DNA of 64,000 bases from Sphingomonas arvum (GTDB lineage Bacteria; Pseudomonadota; Alphaproteobacteria; Sphingomonadales; Sphingomonadaceae), in contig NZ_JAPDOB010000002.1 of the NCBI RefSeq assembly GCF_026013565.1, positions 1-64,000 on the forward strand. Reading direction: 5' to 3'. Below the pieces are notes generated by a model that ran no database searches, was not told where the DNA came from, and saw nothing but the letters and a program-made list of their open reading frames with translations. Position 1 is the stretch's first letter. The number at the start of each line of letters is the position of its first letter. Shown here piece after piece: positions 26,152 through 34,141 of this stretch. Made by a program: the position numbers and the translations under genes.

Positions 26152-27746
26152 GTCACCATCGCCCGCATGGTCTCGATCCGGTCCGCCTCGTGCGCCGGCT
26201 TGTCGGTGCGGATGCGGCTGATACGGGGAAAGCGCATCGCCAGCCCGGAGCGGTGCCGCTTGCTGAGGTGGATGGAATCGAACGCCACCTCCAGCACCAG
26301 GCTCTTCTCGACCTCCCGCACCGGTCCGAACCGCTGCACCGTGTTCTGCCGGACGAACCGGTCGAGCCAGCGCAGCTCCTCGTCGGTGATCCCCATATAG
26401 GCCTTGCCCACCGGCAGCAGCTCCCCGTCCTCGGCCCAGCAGCCGAACGTAAAGTCGCTATAGTAAGACGAACGCTTCCCCGACCCGCGCTGGGCGTACA
26501 TCATCACGCAGTCGGCGGTCAGCGGATCGCGCTTCCACTTGTACCACAAGCCGACCCGCCGCCCGGCGACATAGGGCGAATCGCGCCGTTTCAGCATCAT
26601 GCCCTCAATCGACGCGTCGCGGGCGCCGGCGCGCACCTCGCCCAATTCGGCGAAATCAGCAGCCTCGATCAGCAGCGACAAGTCGAACCGGTCCGGGTCG
26701 AGACGGGGCATGAACGCCTCCAGCCGCGCCCGCCGCTCACTCCACGGCAACGCGCGCAGGTCCTCCGCGCCATCGTAAAGCATGTCGTACAAGCGGACGA
26801 AGGCCGGATATTCCTCCTGCATCCGGCCGCTGACCACCTTGCGGCCGAGCCGCTGCTGCAGCGCGTTGAAGCTGGCCGCGGCGCCGCCATGCTCGTCCGC
26901 GCCCTGCCCCGCTCCCCGCACCAGCAGCTCGCCGTCAAGCACCGCGGCCTCGGTGAACGCTGCCGCTACGTCCGGAAAGCTGCGGGTGATGTCGTCGCCG
27001 GTCCGGCTGTACAGCCGGGTCTCCCCTCCCGCTCGCACTAGCTGCACGCGGATGCCGTCCCACTTCCACTCGGCGGCATAGTCGGCCAGGTCGACCTTGC
27101 CCTCCTCCAGCGGGTGGGCGAGCATGAATGGGCGAAAGACCGGGATGTCGGTCGCGCGCGGCTGTTCGGCCCGGCCCTCGCCCCAGGCGAACAGTTCCGG
27201 ATAGGGCGGCGCGAGGCCGTGCCAGACTTCCTCCACGCCCTCGACATCGACCCCGAACGCGTCGGCGAAGGCCTGCTTGGCATTGCGGGCGTTGATCCCG
27301 ACCCGCAGCTCGCCCGTCGCCAGCTTCAGCAGCGCGAAGCGGCCGGATGCGTCGAGATGGTCGAGCATCCGCGCCAGCTCCGCCGGCGCATCCGAGCGGC
27401 TGACGGCGCGCAGCCGGGTGACCGCCTCGGCCAGGCCGACCGTGCCGTCGTCCATCTCCGGATGCTCGCGGTCGGGCGCGGGCCACAGCAGGGAGACCGT
27501 CTCGGCCAGGTCGCCGACGTAATTGTGGCTCATGCGCAGCAGCAGCGGATCCACCCGGCTTTCCGCCAGGCCGCGGATCACTGCCGCCTTGACCGCCGGG
27601 ATGTCCAGCGATCCGGTCAACGCCGCCAGGGCATAGCCCCGGTCAGGGTCCGGGGTGCGGCGGAGATAGTCGCCGATCAGTTTCAGCTTGGCATTGCGAC
27701 TACGGGTATAGACGAGCGCGTCGAGCAGCTGGGAAAAGGCGCGCAT
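26148..27746 (-). CDS. ATP-dependent DNA ligase (cisplatin-response type)
   Basis: A 532-residue ATP-dependent ligase. It has a helical N-terminal DNA-binding domain (1-200), nucleotidyltransferase motif I EWKWDGIR with adenylated K228, motifs DGELLVRG and MLKRRDSPYVAGRR, and a C-terminal OB fold. It resembles the ligase family usually clustered with a dedicated exonuclease, DEAD/H helicase and metallophosphoesterase. None of those partners is present here. It is likely a repair ligase supplementary to NAD-dependent LigA, which is not in the window. Confidence 0.9.
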   Translation of the reverse strand: MRAFSQLLDALVYTRSRNAKLKLIGDYLRRTPDPDRGYALAALTGSLDIPAVKAAVIRGLAESRVDPLLLRMSHNYVGDLAETVSLLWPAPDREHPEMDDGTVGLAEAVTRLRAVSRSDAPAELARMLDHLDASGRFALLKLATGELRVGINARNAKQAFADAFGVDVEGVEEVWHGLAPPYPELFAWGEGRAEQPRATDIPVFRPFMLAHPLEEGKVDLADYAAEWKWDGIRVQLVRAGGETRLYSRTGDDITRSFPDVAAAFTEAAVLDGELLVRGAGQGADEHGGAAASFNALQQRLGRKVVSGRMQEEYPAFVRLYDMLYDGAEDLRALPWSERRARLEAFMPRLDPDRFDLSLLIEAADFAELGEVRAGARDASIEGMMLKRRDSPYVAGRRVGLWYKWKRDPLTADCVMMYAQRGSGKRSSYYSDFTFGCWAEDGELLPVGKAYMGITDEELRWLDRFVRQNTVQRFGPVREVEKSLVLEVAFDSIHLSKRHRSGLAMRFPRISRIRTDKPAHEADRIETMRAMVT

Positions 27747-27782
27747 GCCCGCTCAACCGAGCAGCGGCGAAATCGTTTCGGG

Positions 27783-28085
27783 TCAGTGCAAGCGCGCGGC
27801 GATGGCGGCAAGGATGGTCGTGCGATCAGCAGTGCCGGCTGCAAGCGCGTCGTCGAAGTGGCTGAGCGCCTCGGCTACAGCCACCCGGCACCCTGGCAAA
27901 AGAGCGAGCTGCGCCGAATGCCCGGCCAGCCCTTCCGCGGCGGACAGCCCGGCCCGGCCCGCAGCGTCGCGGATCGCATCCAGGCGCGCGTGGATGTCGA
28001 GCGGGCTCAGCCGATGCGCCCGGCCGTGGATGTCGGCGATGCGGGCCTTGAGGTCGTTCCGAAGCACATCGAGCGAGTCGCGCAT
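27783..28085 (-). CDS. hypothetical protein, helical
   Basis: A 100-residue, Ala/Leu-rich, helix-forming protein beginning MRDSLDVLRNDLKARIADIHGR. It has no membrane segment or recognised domain. GGAG lies about eight bases upstream of the ATG, and composition matches neighbours better than the opposing frames. It lies upstream of, and on the same strand as, the DNA ligase gene (36 bases), so they may be cotranscribed. Function unknown. Confidence 0.6.
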   Translation of the reverse strand: MRDSLDVLRNDLKARIADIHGRAHRLSPLDIHARLDAIRDAAGRAGLSAAEGLAGHSAQLALLPGCRVAVAEALSHFDDALAAGTADRTTILAAIAARLH

Positions 28086-28114
28086 GAAAGTTCACTCCGC
28101 GTTTGCCCGCCGAC

Positions 28115-28252
28115 TGTTGACCCGCAGGGTTAAGGCTTGGCTAAAGCAGTGTGACTGTTCGACATTGGCGTGCCTGCTGCTTGACACGGGCAGCACCGGG
28201 CGGCATTGGGCGCGGCAGATGCGGGCGGCGTTCAGCGCCGCTCTTTTCGTTT
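28115..28252 (+). promoter_or_regulatory. rpmG upstream region with promoter-like sites and a terminator-like hairpin
   Basis: TTGACC at about 28119 followed after 17 bases by GCTAAA, and TTGACA near 28182, are candidate -35/-10 sites reading toward rpmG. A hairpin GCGGCG-TTCAG-CGCCGC (28225-28241) followed by TCTTTTCG lies 25 bases before the rpmG ATG and looks like an attenuator or leader terminator. Nothing else is seen in this gap. Confidence 0.4.
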
Positions 28253-28276
28253 ACACGCACACTGGGACCTTTCGCG

Positions 28277-28444
28277 ATGGCCAAGCCGGCAACCGTCAAG
28301 ATCAAGCTCGTCAGCACGGCCGACACCGGCTTCTTCTATGTGACCAAGAAGAACCCGAGGAACCAGACCGAGAAGATGAGCTTCCGCAAGTACGACCCGG
28401 TCGCGCGCAAGCACGTTGAGTTCAAGGAAGCCAAGATCAAGTAA
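28277..28444 (+). CDS. rpmG: 50S ribosomal protein L33
   Basis: A 55-residue ribosomal protein. It begins [20 protein letters not shown] and continues with the conserved TKKNPRN and [18 protein letters not shown] segments. The cysteines of zinc-binding L33 forms are absent, as usual for this alphaproteobacterial type. It is transcribed alone, with a leader hairpin before it and a strong terminator after it. Confidence 0.97.
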   Translation: MAKPATVKIKLVSTADTGFFYVTKKNPRNQTEKMSFRKYDPVARKHVEFKEAKIK

Positions 28445-28516
28445 CGACCCGCTGAGGTCGTCACCTCGGACGCCGATCCGGGGTCAAGTAGATGGCAGTC
28501 GCGGCAGCGGCACCGA

Positions 28517-28540
28517 GGGGCGCTTCGGCGCCCTTCTTCG
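28517..28540 (+). terminator. rho-independent terminator of rpmG
   Basis: GGGCGC-TTCG-GCGCCC (28518-28533), a six-base-pair stem closed by a stable UUCG tetraloop, is followed by TTCTTCG. It lies 73 bases after the rpmG stop. The remaining bases to 28693 contain no recognisable gene. Confidence 0.7.
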
Positions 28541-28693
28541 TGCCCGCCTGCGCCATAGGATCACGTCCGCTGTGCTAGCCGGATGCGCCTCGCCACCTTG
28601 CCGCCGCCGCGACGCTTGAGCGACGCGCAGGCTGAGCGGATGGCATCAAAGTTGACCCGATCGGCGCGACAGTGGCGGAGCCTTTGTCGCCGT

Positions 28694-29080
28694 TCAGCCC
28701 GACACCGCCTCGGGCTTGCGCTGCAGTAGTGCAGTTACCTCCTCGACGAAGCGCACGACAGAGATCGGCTTCGACACATAAGCGCTGGCGCCCGCCGCCC
28801 GGACGCGGTCCTCGTCCCCGGCCCCGGCGTAAGCGGTCACGGCCATGATCGGCACTTCCTTCAGCGCCTCGTCCGCGCGGAAATCATGGATCAGCTCCAT
28901 GCCGTTGACGTGCGGCAGCTGGATGTCGGTGATGATCAGCTCCGGCCGGAACTCCCGCGCCCGCTCCAGCGCCTGGCGGCTGTCCGTCACCGCATTGGGC
29001 TCATGCCCATGGGCCGCGAGCAGGTCGCAGAACAGCTTGATGTTGAGGGCGTTGTCCTCGACAACCAGGATCCTGGCCAC
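28694..29080 (-). CDS. divK: DivK-type single-domain response regulator
   Basis: A 128-residue receiver domain without output domain: acidic pocket VVEDN (E8, D9), phospho-acceptor D52 in IITDIQLPHVNG, Thr in MAVTAYA and Lys in YVSKPISVV. Sequence and length match DivK, which controls cell-cycle and polarity kinases in alphaproteobacteria. The GTG at 29080 is the start (AGGAG seven bases upstream). pleD, its usual neighbour in Caulobacter, is absent. Divergent from DUF3572 with only 36 bases between. Confidence 0.88.
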   Translation of the reverse strand: MARILVVEDNALNIKLFCDLLAAHGHEPNAVTDSRQALERAREFRPELIITDIQLPHVNGMELIHDFRADEALKEVPIMAVTAYAGAGDEDRVRAAGASAYVSKPISVVRFVEEVTALLQRKPEAVSG

Positions 29081-29116
29081 GTTCACGCTCCTCAACCTGT
29101 CAGGAGATCATCATAG

Positions 29117-29392
29117 GTGATAATCAGGAAACCCTCAAACTCCGCCGATCCCACGATTGTTGCGTTGCAGGCACTAGCTGTCGCTCTACGGGACTCCCAG
29201 CGGGCCCAGCGGTTGCTGGAGCTGACCGGCTTGACCAGCGATGAACTGCGCGCCCGTGCGACCGAGCCGCACATGCTCGCGGCGGTGCTGAGCTTCCTGG
29301 AAGCGCATGAACCGGACCTCATCGCGGTGGCCGATGAGCTTGGGATCAGCCCGCAGGAACTGGTCGCCGCCCGAAGCGCTCTCGAGGCATGA
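29117..29392 (+). CDS. DUF3572 family protein
   Basis: A 91-residue small helical protein from a GTG start with CAGGAG upstream. It contains 'ALAVALRDSQRAQRLLELTGL' and 'FLEAHEPDLIAVADELGISP', the pattern of the DUF3572 family, known mainly from alphaproteobacteria and often next to divK. The role is unknown. Its stop overlaps the next gene by four bases, making it the first of a run of coupled genes. Confidence 0.82.
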   Translation: MIIRKPSNSADPTIVALQALAVALRDSQRAQRLLELTGLTSDELRARATEPHMLAAVLSFLEAHEPDLIAVADELGISPQELVAARSALEA

Positions 29393-30006
29393 ACCGACCT
29401 CTGCTCGTCACCGACTGTGACGAAGTCCTGCTGCACATGGTGTCCCACTTCTCGGACTGGCTAGACGAGGCGCACGGCGTCCTCTTCCGCCCGGAGGAAG
29501 GCGACATGGCCGGCGCGCTGAAGTTCAAGGATGGCGGCGAGCGCGTGCCCTCCGAGCAGGTGTGGGAATATCTGACCGGCTTCTTCCGCACCGAGATGCA
29601 CCGGCAGACGATCGTTCCGGGCGCAGTCGAGGCGCTTGGTAGCATCGGGGAGGTCGCGGACATCGTGATTCTCACGAACCTCGGCGAGGAGGCCCACGGC
29701 TGGCGAGTCGAGCAGTTGGCCGGGCACGGCATCCACCATGAGGTAGTGTGCAACCGTGGCGGCAAGGGCGAACCGCTGAAAAGCTTGGTCGAGCGGCACG
29801 GGGCCACGCGCAGCGTGTTCGTGGACGATCTCGCCGTGCATCATGCGTCGGTGGCCAAGTACAGCCCGGACACGTTCCGCCTGCACATGGTCGCCGAGCC
29901 TAAGCTGGCGGCGGTGACGGAGACTGCCGCCGCCGCCCACGCCCGGATCGACGACTGGCCAACGGCCACCGACTGGATCCTTGAACGCCTGAAGGACGCC
30001 GCATGA
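29389..30006 (+). CDS. HAD-like hydrolase
   Basis: A 205-residue protein. LVTDCDEVLLH at the N terminus gives the HAD motif I (DxD, with D-C-D), VILTNLGEEA motif II, and FVDDLAVHH motif IV, with Lys around GKGEPLK. It likely acts as a phosphatase on a small metabolite; the substrate is unknown. It overlaps both the DUF3572 stop and the SDR start by four bases. Confidence 0.82.
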   Translation: MNRPLLVTDCDEVLLHMVSHFSDWLDEAHGVLFRPEEGDMAGALKFKDGGERVPSEQVWEYLTGFFRTEMHRQTIVPGAVEALGSIGEVADIVILTNLGEEAHGWRVEQLAGHGIHHEVVCNRGGKGEPLKSLVERHGATRSVFVDDLAVHHASVAKYSPDTFRLHMVAEPKLAAVTETAAAAHARIDDWPTATDWILERLKDAA

Positions 30007-30749
30007 CCAAGACCGCCCTCATCACCGGCGCCACCGCCGGCATTGGCGCCGCCGCGGCGCGCCTGTTTGCCGGCCGCGGCTGGAAAGTGGTCGGAACCGG
30101 CCGCCGCGGCGACCGGCTCCGCGCCATGCAGGAGGAGCTTGGCGCCGCATTCCTACCGCTCGAACTCGACATGCGTGACGTCAACACATTGCGGCAGCTC
30201 GACGGACTCGCCGGCGACTGGGGCGGGCTCGACCTGCTCGTCAACAATGCCGGCCTGGCCCCGCCCGCCGATCCGTTGCATGAACAGGATTGGGACCGGC
30301 TGGACCAGGTGATCGAGACCAACATCACCGGCCTGGTTGCACTGACGCAGGCGCTGCTGCGCAAGCTCATCGAGCGGCAGGGCGGGATCATCAATCTCTC
30401 ATCGGTCGCCGCCACCTACCCCTATCGGGGCGGTGCGGTGTACGGGGGGACCAAGGCGTTCGTGCGCCAGTTCAGCCTCGACCTGCGCTGCGACCTTGCT
30501 GGCACGGGCGTTCGGGTCAGCTCGATCGAACCCGGCATGGCCGAGACGGAATTCACTCTTGTCCGCACCGGCGGCGACCAGGCGGCGAGCGAGGCACTCT
30601 ATTCCGGCATGGACCCGATGACCCCGGAGGACCTGGCCGAGACCATCTGGTGGATCGCCACCCTGCCGTCACACCTCAACATCAATACTCTGGAGCTGAT
30701 GCCCACCCGGCAAAGCTTTGCGGGGTTCAGCGTCACTCGCAAGGGTTGA
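30003..30749 (+). CDS. short-chain dehydrogenase (YdfG-like)
   Basis: A 248-residue SDR. It has the cofactor motif TGATAGIG at the N terminus, NNAGLA, the catalytic Ser in INLSSVAAT, and YxxxK in VYGGTKAF. The latter positions and the C terminus (IATLPSHLNINTLELMPT) resemble the YdfG/serine 3-dehydrogenase subgroup, which uses NADP to reduce or oxidise hydroxy acids. Overlaps the HAD gene by four bases. Confidence 0.92.
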   Translation: MTKTALITGATAGIGAAAARLFAGRGWKVVGTGRRGDRLRAMQEELGAAFLPLELDMRDVNTLRQLDGLAGDWGGLDLLVNNAGLAPPADPLHEQDWDRLDQVIETNITGLVALTQALLRKLIERQGGIINLSSVAATYPYRGGAVYGGTKAFVRQFSLDLRCDLAGTGVRVSSIEPGMAETEFTLVRTGGDQAASEALYSGMDPMTPEDLAETIWWIATLPSHLNINTLELMPTRQSFAGFSVTRKG

Positions 30750-30780
30750 TTCGGGCCGGTCCGGCTGCTTGGGAGAGCGC

Positions 30781-31242
30781 ATGTCCATCGATGCACGCCT
30801 TGCCGAACTCGGCATCACCCTTCCGCAGCCGGCCGCCCCGGTCGCTTCCTACGTTCCCGCGGTGGAGGCCAACGGCCTGCTGCACATTTCGGGCCAGATC
30901 AGCTTCGCCGAGGATGGCAGCCTGATCACGGGCCGACTGGGCGAGAACGTCGACCTGGCCGGCGGCCAGGCCGCCGCCCGCCGCTGCGGCCTCATGCTGC
31001 TGGCGCAGATCAAGGCGGCGATCGGTTCGCTGGACCGCGTGGAGCGGATTGTGAAACTCGGCGTGTTCGTTAACTCGGCGGGCAGCTTCACTGACCAGCC
31101 CAAGGTCGCCAACGGCGCGTCCGACCTGATGCAGGAGGTGTTCGGCGAGGCCGGGCGCCACGCCCGCTCGGCCGTGGGCGTGCCGGTGCTGCCGCTCGGC
31201 GTTGCAGTCGAGGTGGATGCGGTCGTTCAGGTCCGCGCCTGA
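30781..31242 (+). CDS. RidA family protein
   Basis: A 153-residue RidA/YjgF-like protein of the longer 'YoaB/endoribonuclease L-PSP-like' type. It starts MSIDARLAELGITLP and has the 'ISGQISF' strand, 'KLGVFVNSAGSF' and a terminal VEVDAVVQV strand. RidA proteins hydrolyse reactive enamine/imine intermediates. GGGAGAGC precedes the ATG. The GDPD gene begins inside its 3' end. Confidence 0.88.
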   Translation: MSIDARLAELGITLPQPAAPVASYVPAVEANGLLHISGQISFAEDGSLITGRLGENVDLAGGQAAARRCGLMLLAQIKAAIGSLDRVERIVKLGVFVNSAGSFTDQPKVANGASDLMQEVFGEAGRHARSAVGVPVLPLGVAVEVDAVVQVRA

Positions 31243-31936
31243 CCCGCTGAACCCGGGTCGGGTCGGCTTCGCGCACCGCGGGCTGCACGGCCCCGGCGTT
31301 CCGGAGAACAGCCTTGCTTCCGGCCGCGCCGCACTGGCGATCGGCGCGGGCATCGAGTGCGACGTCAGGCTGAGCGCCGACGGCGTGCCGATGGTCTTCC
31401 ACGACGCAGACCTGATGCGCCTCTGCGGCATCGAGGGTGACACCGCCCAACTTACCGCCGCGGCGCTGACGCAGCTCACCTTGCTCGGGACCGCCGAGCA
31501 TGTGCCGACGCTGGCCGAGTGGCTGGCGCCGGTGCCCGTCGACACGCCGGCCCTGATCGAGGTCAAGGCCACCAGCGAGGAGCGCACGGCGGCGCTGTGC
31601 GCGGCGGTGGCGGCCCTGCTCGGGACGGAGCGGCCGCGCACCGCAGTCATGAGCTTCGCACCCGCCGTTTCGTGCTGGTTCGCCGCTCACTCTCCCGAGC
31701 GGCGGCGGGGGCTGGTGGTCGACGGACGCTGGCCGGCGGACTTCCGCGAGTCGGCGGTGGCCATGGCTGAGCCGCAATTCGTGGCAATCGACAAGGCGCT
31801 GCTCGGCGATCCATGGACTGCGGCGATGCGCGAGCGGGTGCCGGTCTATAGCTGGACGATCCAATCGCCCGAGGACTTGCGGCGGGTGGCGAACCACGCC
31901 GACGCTCCTATCTGGGAGGGCGATGGCCGACCGTGA
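31217..31936 (+). CDS. glycerophosphodiester phosphodiesterase
   Basis: A 239-residue GDPD-family TIM barrel. The N-terminal AHRGLHG, PENSLAS, IECDVRL and HDADLMR supply the catalytic His residues and the metal-binding Glu and Asp. It releases glycerol 3-phosphate from deacylated phospholipids. The ATG at 31217 lies within the RidA gene (26-base overlap), and it overlaps the next gene by 14 bases. No signal peptide, so it is cytosolic. Confidence 0.9.
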   Translation: MRSFRSAPDPLNPGRVGFAHRGLHGPGVPENSLASGRAALAIGAGIECDVRLSADGVPMVFHDADLMRLCGIEGDTAQLTAAALTQLTLLGTAEHVPTLAEWLAPVPVDTPALIEVKATSEERTAALCAAVAALLGTERPRTAVMSFAPAVSCWFAAHSPERRRGLVVDGRWPADFRESAVAMAEPQFVAIDKALLGDPWTAAMRERVPVYSWTIQSPEDLRRVANHADAPIWEGDGRP

Positions 31937-33047
31937 GTCCGTAACCGCCCGCATCGCGTCCTCGATCGGGAGCATCGACCAGCAGCTGTGGGATCGGCTG
32001 GCGGGCGACGATCCGTTCCTGGAGCATGCGTTTCTGGCGGCGCTTGAGGAGTCCGGCAGCGTTGGCGGGCGGACCGGATGGTCGCCGCTGCCAATTCTGG
32101 TGGAGGACGAAGGGCGCACGGTGGCAGCCGCGCCTGCTTACCTCAAGAGCCATAGCCAGGGCGAGTATGTGTTCGACCATGGCTGGGCCGACGCGTGGGG
32201 GCGCGCGGGCGGCGATTATTACCCCAAGCTGCAGGTGGCGGTGCCGTTCACCCCGGTGCCGGGTCGGCGCCTGCTCGGTGACCGGCCGCACGCATTGTTG
32301 GCTGCGCTGGAGTCGGTCACAGTGCAGAATGGCCTCTCGTCGGCCCACGCAACGTTTATCGCCGAAACCGACGAAGCGTTCTTTGGTGAGCGTGGCTGGC
32401 TGATCCGCCACGGCATCCAGTACCATTGGTTCAATCGCGGCTACGGCAGCTTTGACGACTTCCTGGGAGTGCTGGCGAGTCGCAAGCGAAAGGCCCTGCG
32501 CAAGGAGCGGGAGGCGGCGGAGGCCGGGCTGGAGATTGTGGCGATGCGCGGGCACGAGATCCGGCCCGAGCACTGGAACGCCATGTGGACGTTCTACCAG
32601 GACACGGGCTCACGCAAGTGGGGTCGGCCGTATCTCAGGCGTGCGTTCTTTGACCTGGTGGCGGAGCGGCAATCGGACCGGCTGCTGCTGTTCCTGGCCC
32701 TGCGTGGCGGCGAGCCAATCGCCGGGGCGCTGAACTGGATTGGCCCGGACGCGCTCTACGGCCGCTATTGGGGCTGTACCGAGGAGGTGCCGCACCTCCA
32801 CTTCGAGCTATGCTACTATCAGGCGATCGACTGGGCTTGCCGGCATGGCTTGTCGCGTGTGGAGGCAGGCGCCCAGGGCGAGCACAAGCTGGCCCGGGGT
32901 TATGAGCCGGTGATCACCCGTTCCGCCCATTTCATTCCCCACCCTGCGTTCCGCGATGCGGTGGAGGACTTCCTCGATGCCGAGCGGCCCGCAATCGCGC
33001 TGGAAATCGAAGCGATGCGGGCGGAGCTGCCGTTCCGCCAGGCATAG
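31923..33047 (+). CDS. FemAB-like GNAT acyltransferase (DUF482/COG3146 type)
   Basis: A 374-residue protein starting MADRESVTARI, overlapping the GDPD end by 14 bases. The first half has 'HAFLAALEESGSVGGRTGW' and 'YVFDHGWADAW', and the second half a GNAT-like core (FLALRGGEPIAGALN, GRYWGC, LHFELCYYQAIDWAC). These features are shared with a family often annotated 'peptidogalycan biosynthesis protein'. The enzymatic substrate is not established. A terminator follows directly. Confidence 0.85.
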   Translation: MADRESVTARIASSIGSIDQQLWDRLAGDDPFLEHAFLAALEESGSVGGRTGWSPLPILVEDEGRTVAAAPAYLKSHSQGEYVFDHGWADAWGRAGGDYYPKLQVAVPFTPVPGRRLLGDRPHALLAALESVTVQNGLSSAHATFIAETDEAFFGERGWLIRHGIQYHWFNRGYGSFDDFLGVLASRKRKALRKEREAAEAGLEIVAMRGHEIRPEHWNAMWTFYQDTGSRKWGRPYLRRAFFDLVAERQSDRLLLFLALRGGEPIAGALNWIGPDALYGRYWGCTEEVPHLHFELCYYQAIDWACRHGLSRVEAGAQGEHKLARGYEPVITRSAHFIPHPAFRDAVEDFLDAERPAIALEIEAMRAELPFRQA

Positions 33048-33048
33048 A

Positions 33049-33081
33049 AAAGGGCTCGCCCGGACAGTCCGGACGAGCCCT
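33049..33081 (-). terminator. bidirectional intrinsic terminator
   Basis: GGGCTCG..CCGGACAGTCCGG.CGAGCCC (33052-33080) forms a stem of about 11-13 base pairs. On the minus strand it is followed by TTTTCT and terminates the cold-shock gene; on the + strand it closes the FemAB-like operon, though with a weak T run. Confidence 0.8.
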
Positions 33082-33110
33082 CGCCCCGCGTGATCCGCGG
33101 TGCTGTCTGC

Positions 33111-33932
33111 TTAGGCCTGCAGCGGCGCCAGGTTCACCGCGGCAGTCTTGCCGCGACGATCCACTTCAAGCTCGAACTCGAGCCGGTCGCCCTCGTTCAA
33201 GGATGGCATGCCCGCACGCTCCACGGCGGAGATGTGCACAAACGCATCGGGCTGGCCGTCGTCGCGCTGGATAAAGCCGAAGCCCTTCATCGAGTTGAAG
33301 AACTTGACCGTGCCCTGAGCGCGTTCGCCGGTCAGCTGGCGCTGCGGCGCGCGCTCGGCCCGCTCCACCGCCATCGGCTCACCGTCGATCCGCAGGTTGG
33401 TCGCCGAAATGCGGCCTCCGCGATCAACCAGCGTGAACTCGAGCGGCTGGCCGTCCGCCAGGTCGGTGAGACCCGCCTGCTCGACCGCGGAAATGTGCAC
33501 GAAAACGTCTTCGCCGCCATCGTCACGGACGATGAAGCCGAAACCCTTCTGCGCGTTGAAGAACTTAACGGTGCCTTTGCCCTCGCCGACGACCTGGGGG
33601 GGCATGCCGCCACCCGCGCCGCCGCCGCCGCCGCCGCGGAAGCCGCCGCCGCCGCCGCCGCCGAAGCGACCACCGCCGCCGCCACCGCCGAAGCGGTCGC
33701 CACCGCCGCCGCCGAAGCCGCCGCCGCCGCCGCGGTAACCACCGCCACCGCCGCCGCCGCCAAACCGGTCACCACCACCGCCGAAGCCGCCACGGTCACC
33801 GAACCCGCCGCCGCCGCCGAAGCCGCCGCCACCGCCGTAGAAATCACCGCCGCCACCGCCGCCGCCGAAATCGTCGCCCTTGCCGCGCCCGCGTCCACCG
33901 CGATCACCCTTGCGCCCTCGATCGTAACCCAT
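33111..33932 (-). CDS. double cold-shock domain protein with Gly-rich N-terminal region
   Basis: A 273-residue protein with two parts. Residues 1 to about 110 are low complexity, almost only Gly with regularly spaced Phe, Arg, Asp and Tyr. Two cold-shock domains follow: GTVKFFNAQKGFGFIVRDDG (about 119-185) and GTVKFFNSMKGFGFIQRDDG (about 208-270), each with the FVHISAVE RNP2-like motif. Alphaproteobacterial double-CSD proteins normally lack such an N-terminal extension. It is expected to bind single-stranded RNA/DNA, with the Gly-rich part resembling RNA-binding or phase-separating tails. Confidence 0.9.
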   Translation of the reverse strand: MGYDRGRKGDRGGRGRGKGDDFGGGGGGGDFYGGGGGFGGGGGFGDRGGFGGGGDRFGGGGGGGGYRGGGGGFGGGGGDRFGGGGGGGRFGGGGGGGFRGGGGGGAGGGMPPQVVGEGKGTVKFFNAQKGFGFIVRDDGGEDVFVHISAVEQAGLTDLADGQPLEFTLVDRGGRISATNLRIDGEPMAVERAERAPQRQLTGERAQGTVKFFNSMKGFGFIQRDDGQPDAFVHISAVERAGMPSLNEGDRLEFELEVDRRGKTAAVNLAPLQA

Positions 33933-34141
33933 GCCCGTTCACACTTCTCCAGCCCGAATAACCAAAACAAACCAACGCGCTGGGCCTCAGGGCGCAACCG
34001 GTTACCGCGCACATTCAGTGGCGCGTACGCTTAAGACGTTACAGCAAAAATGGTTACCGCTCCACCCCGTTCCACCATCGGAGAGCAATGCCGCGTTCAG
34101 CGCACCCTTGCTTATTCGCCCCGAAAGAGAAACAGCGTCCC

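Noticed and set aside
27745-28419. 224-codon + strand frame spanning the small helical gene and rpmG
   Set aside because: Its frame differs from rpmG and it ends inside rpmG; the helical 100-residue gene and rpmG fit better.
33600-33930. GGC/CCG trinucleotide-rich tract considered as a CRISPR or VNTR array
   Set aside because: It is the coding sequence for a Gly-rich protein segment; no regular spacer-repeat structure.
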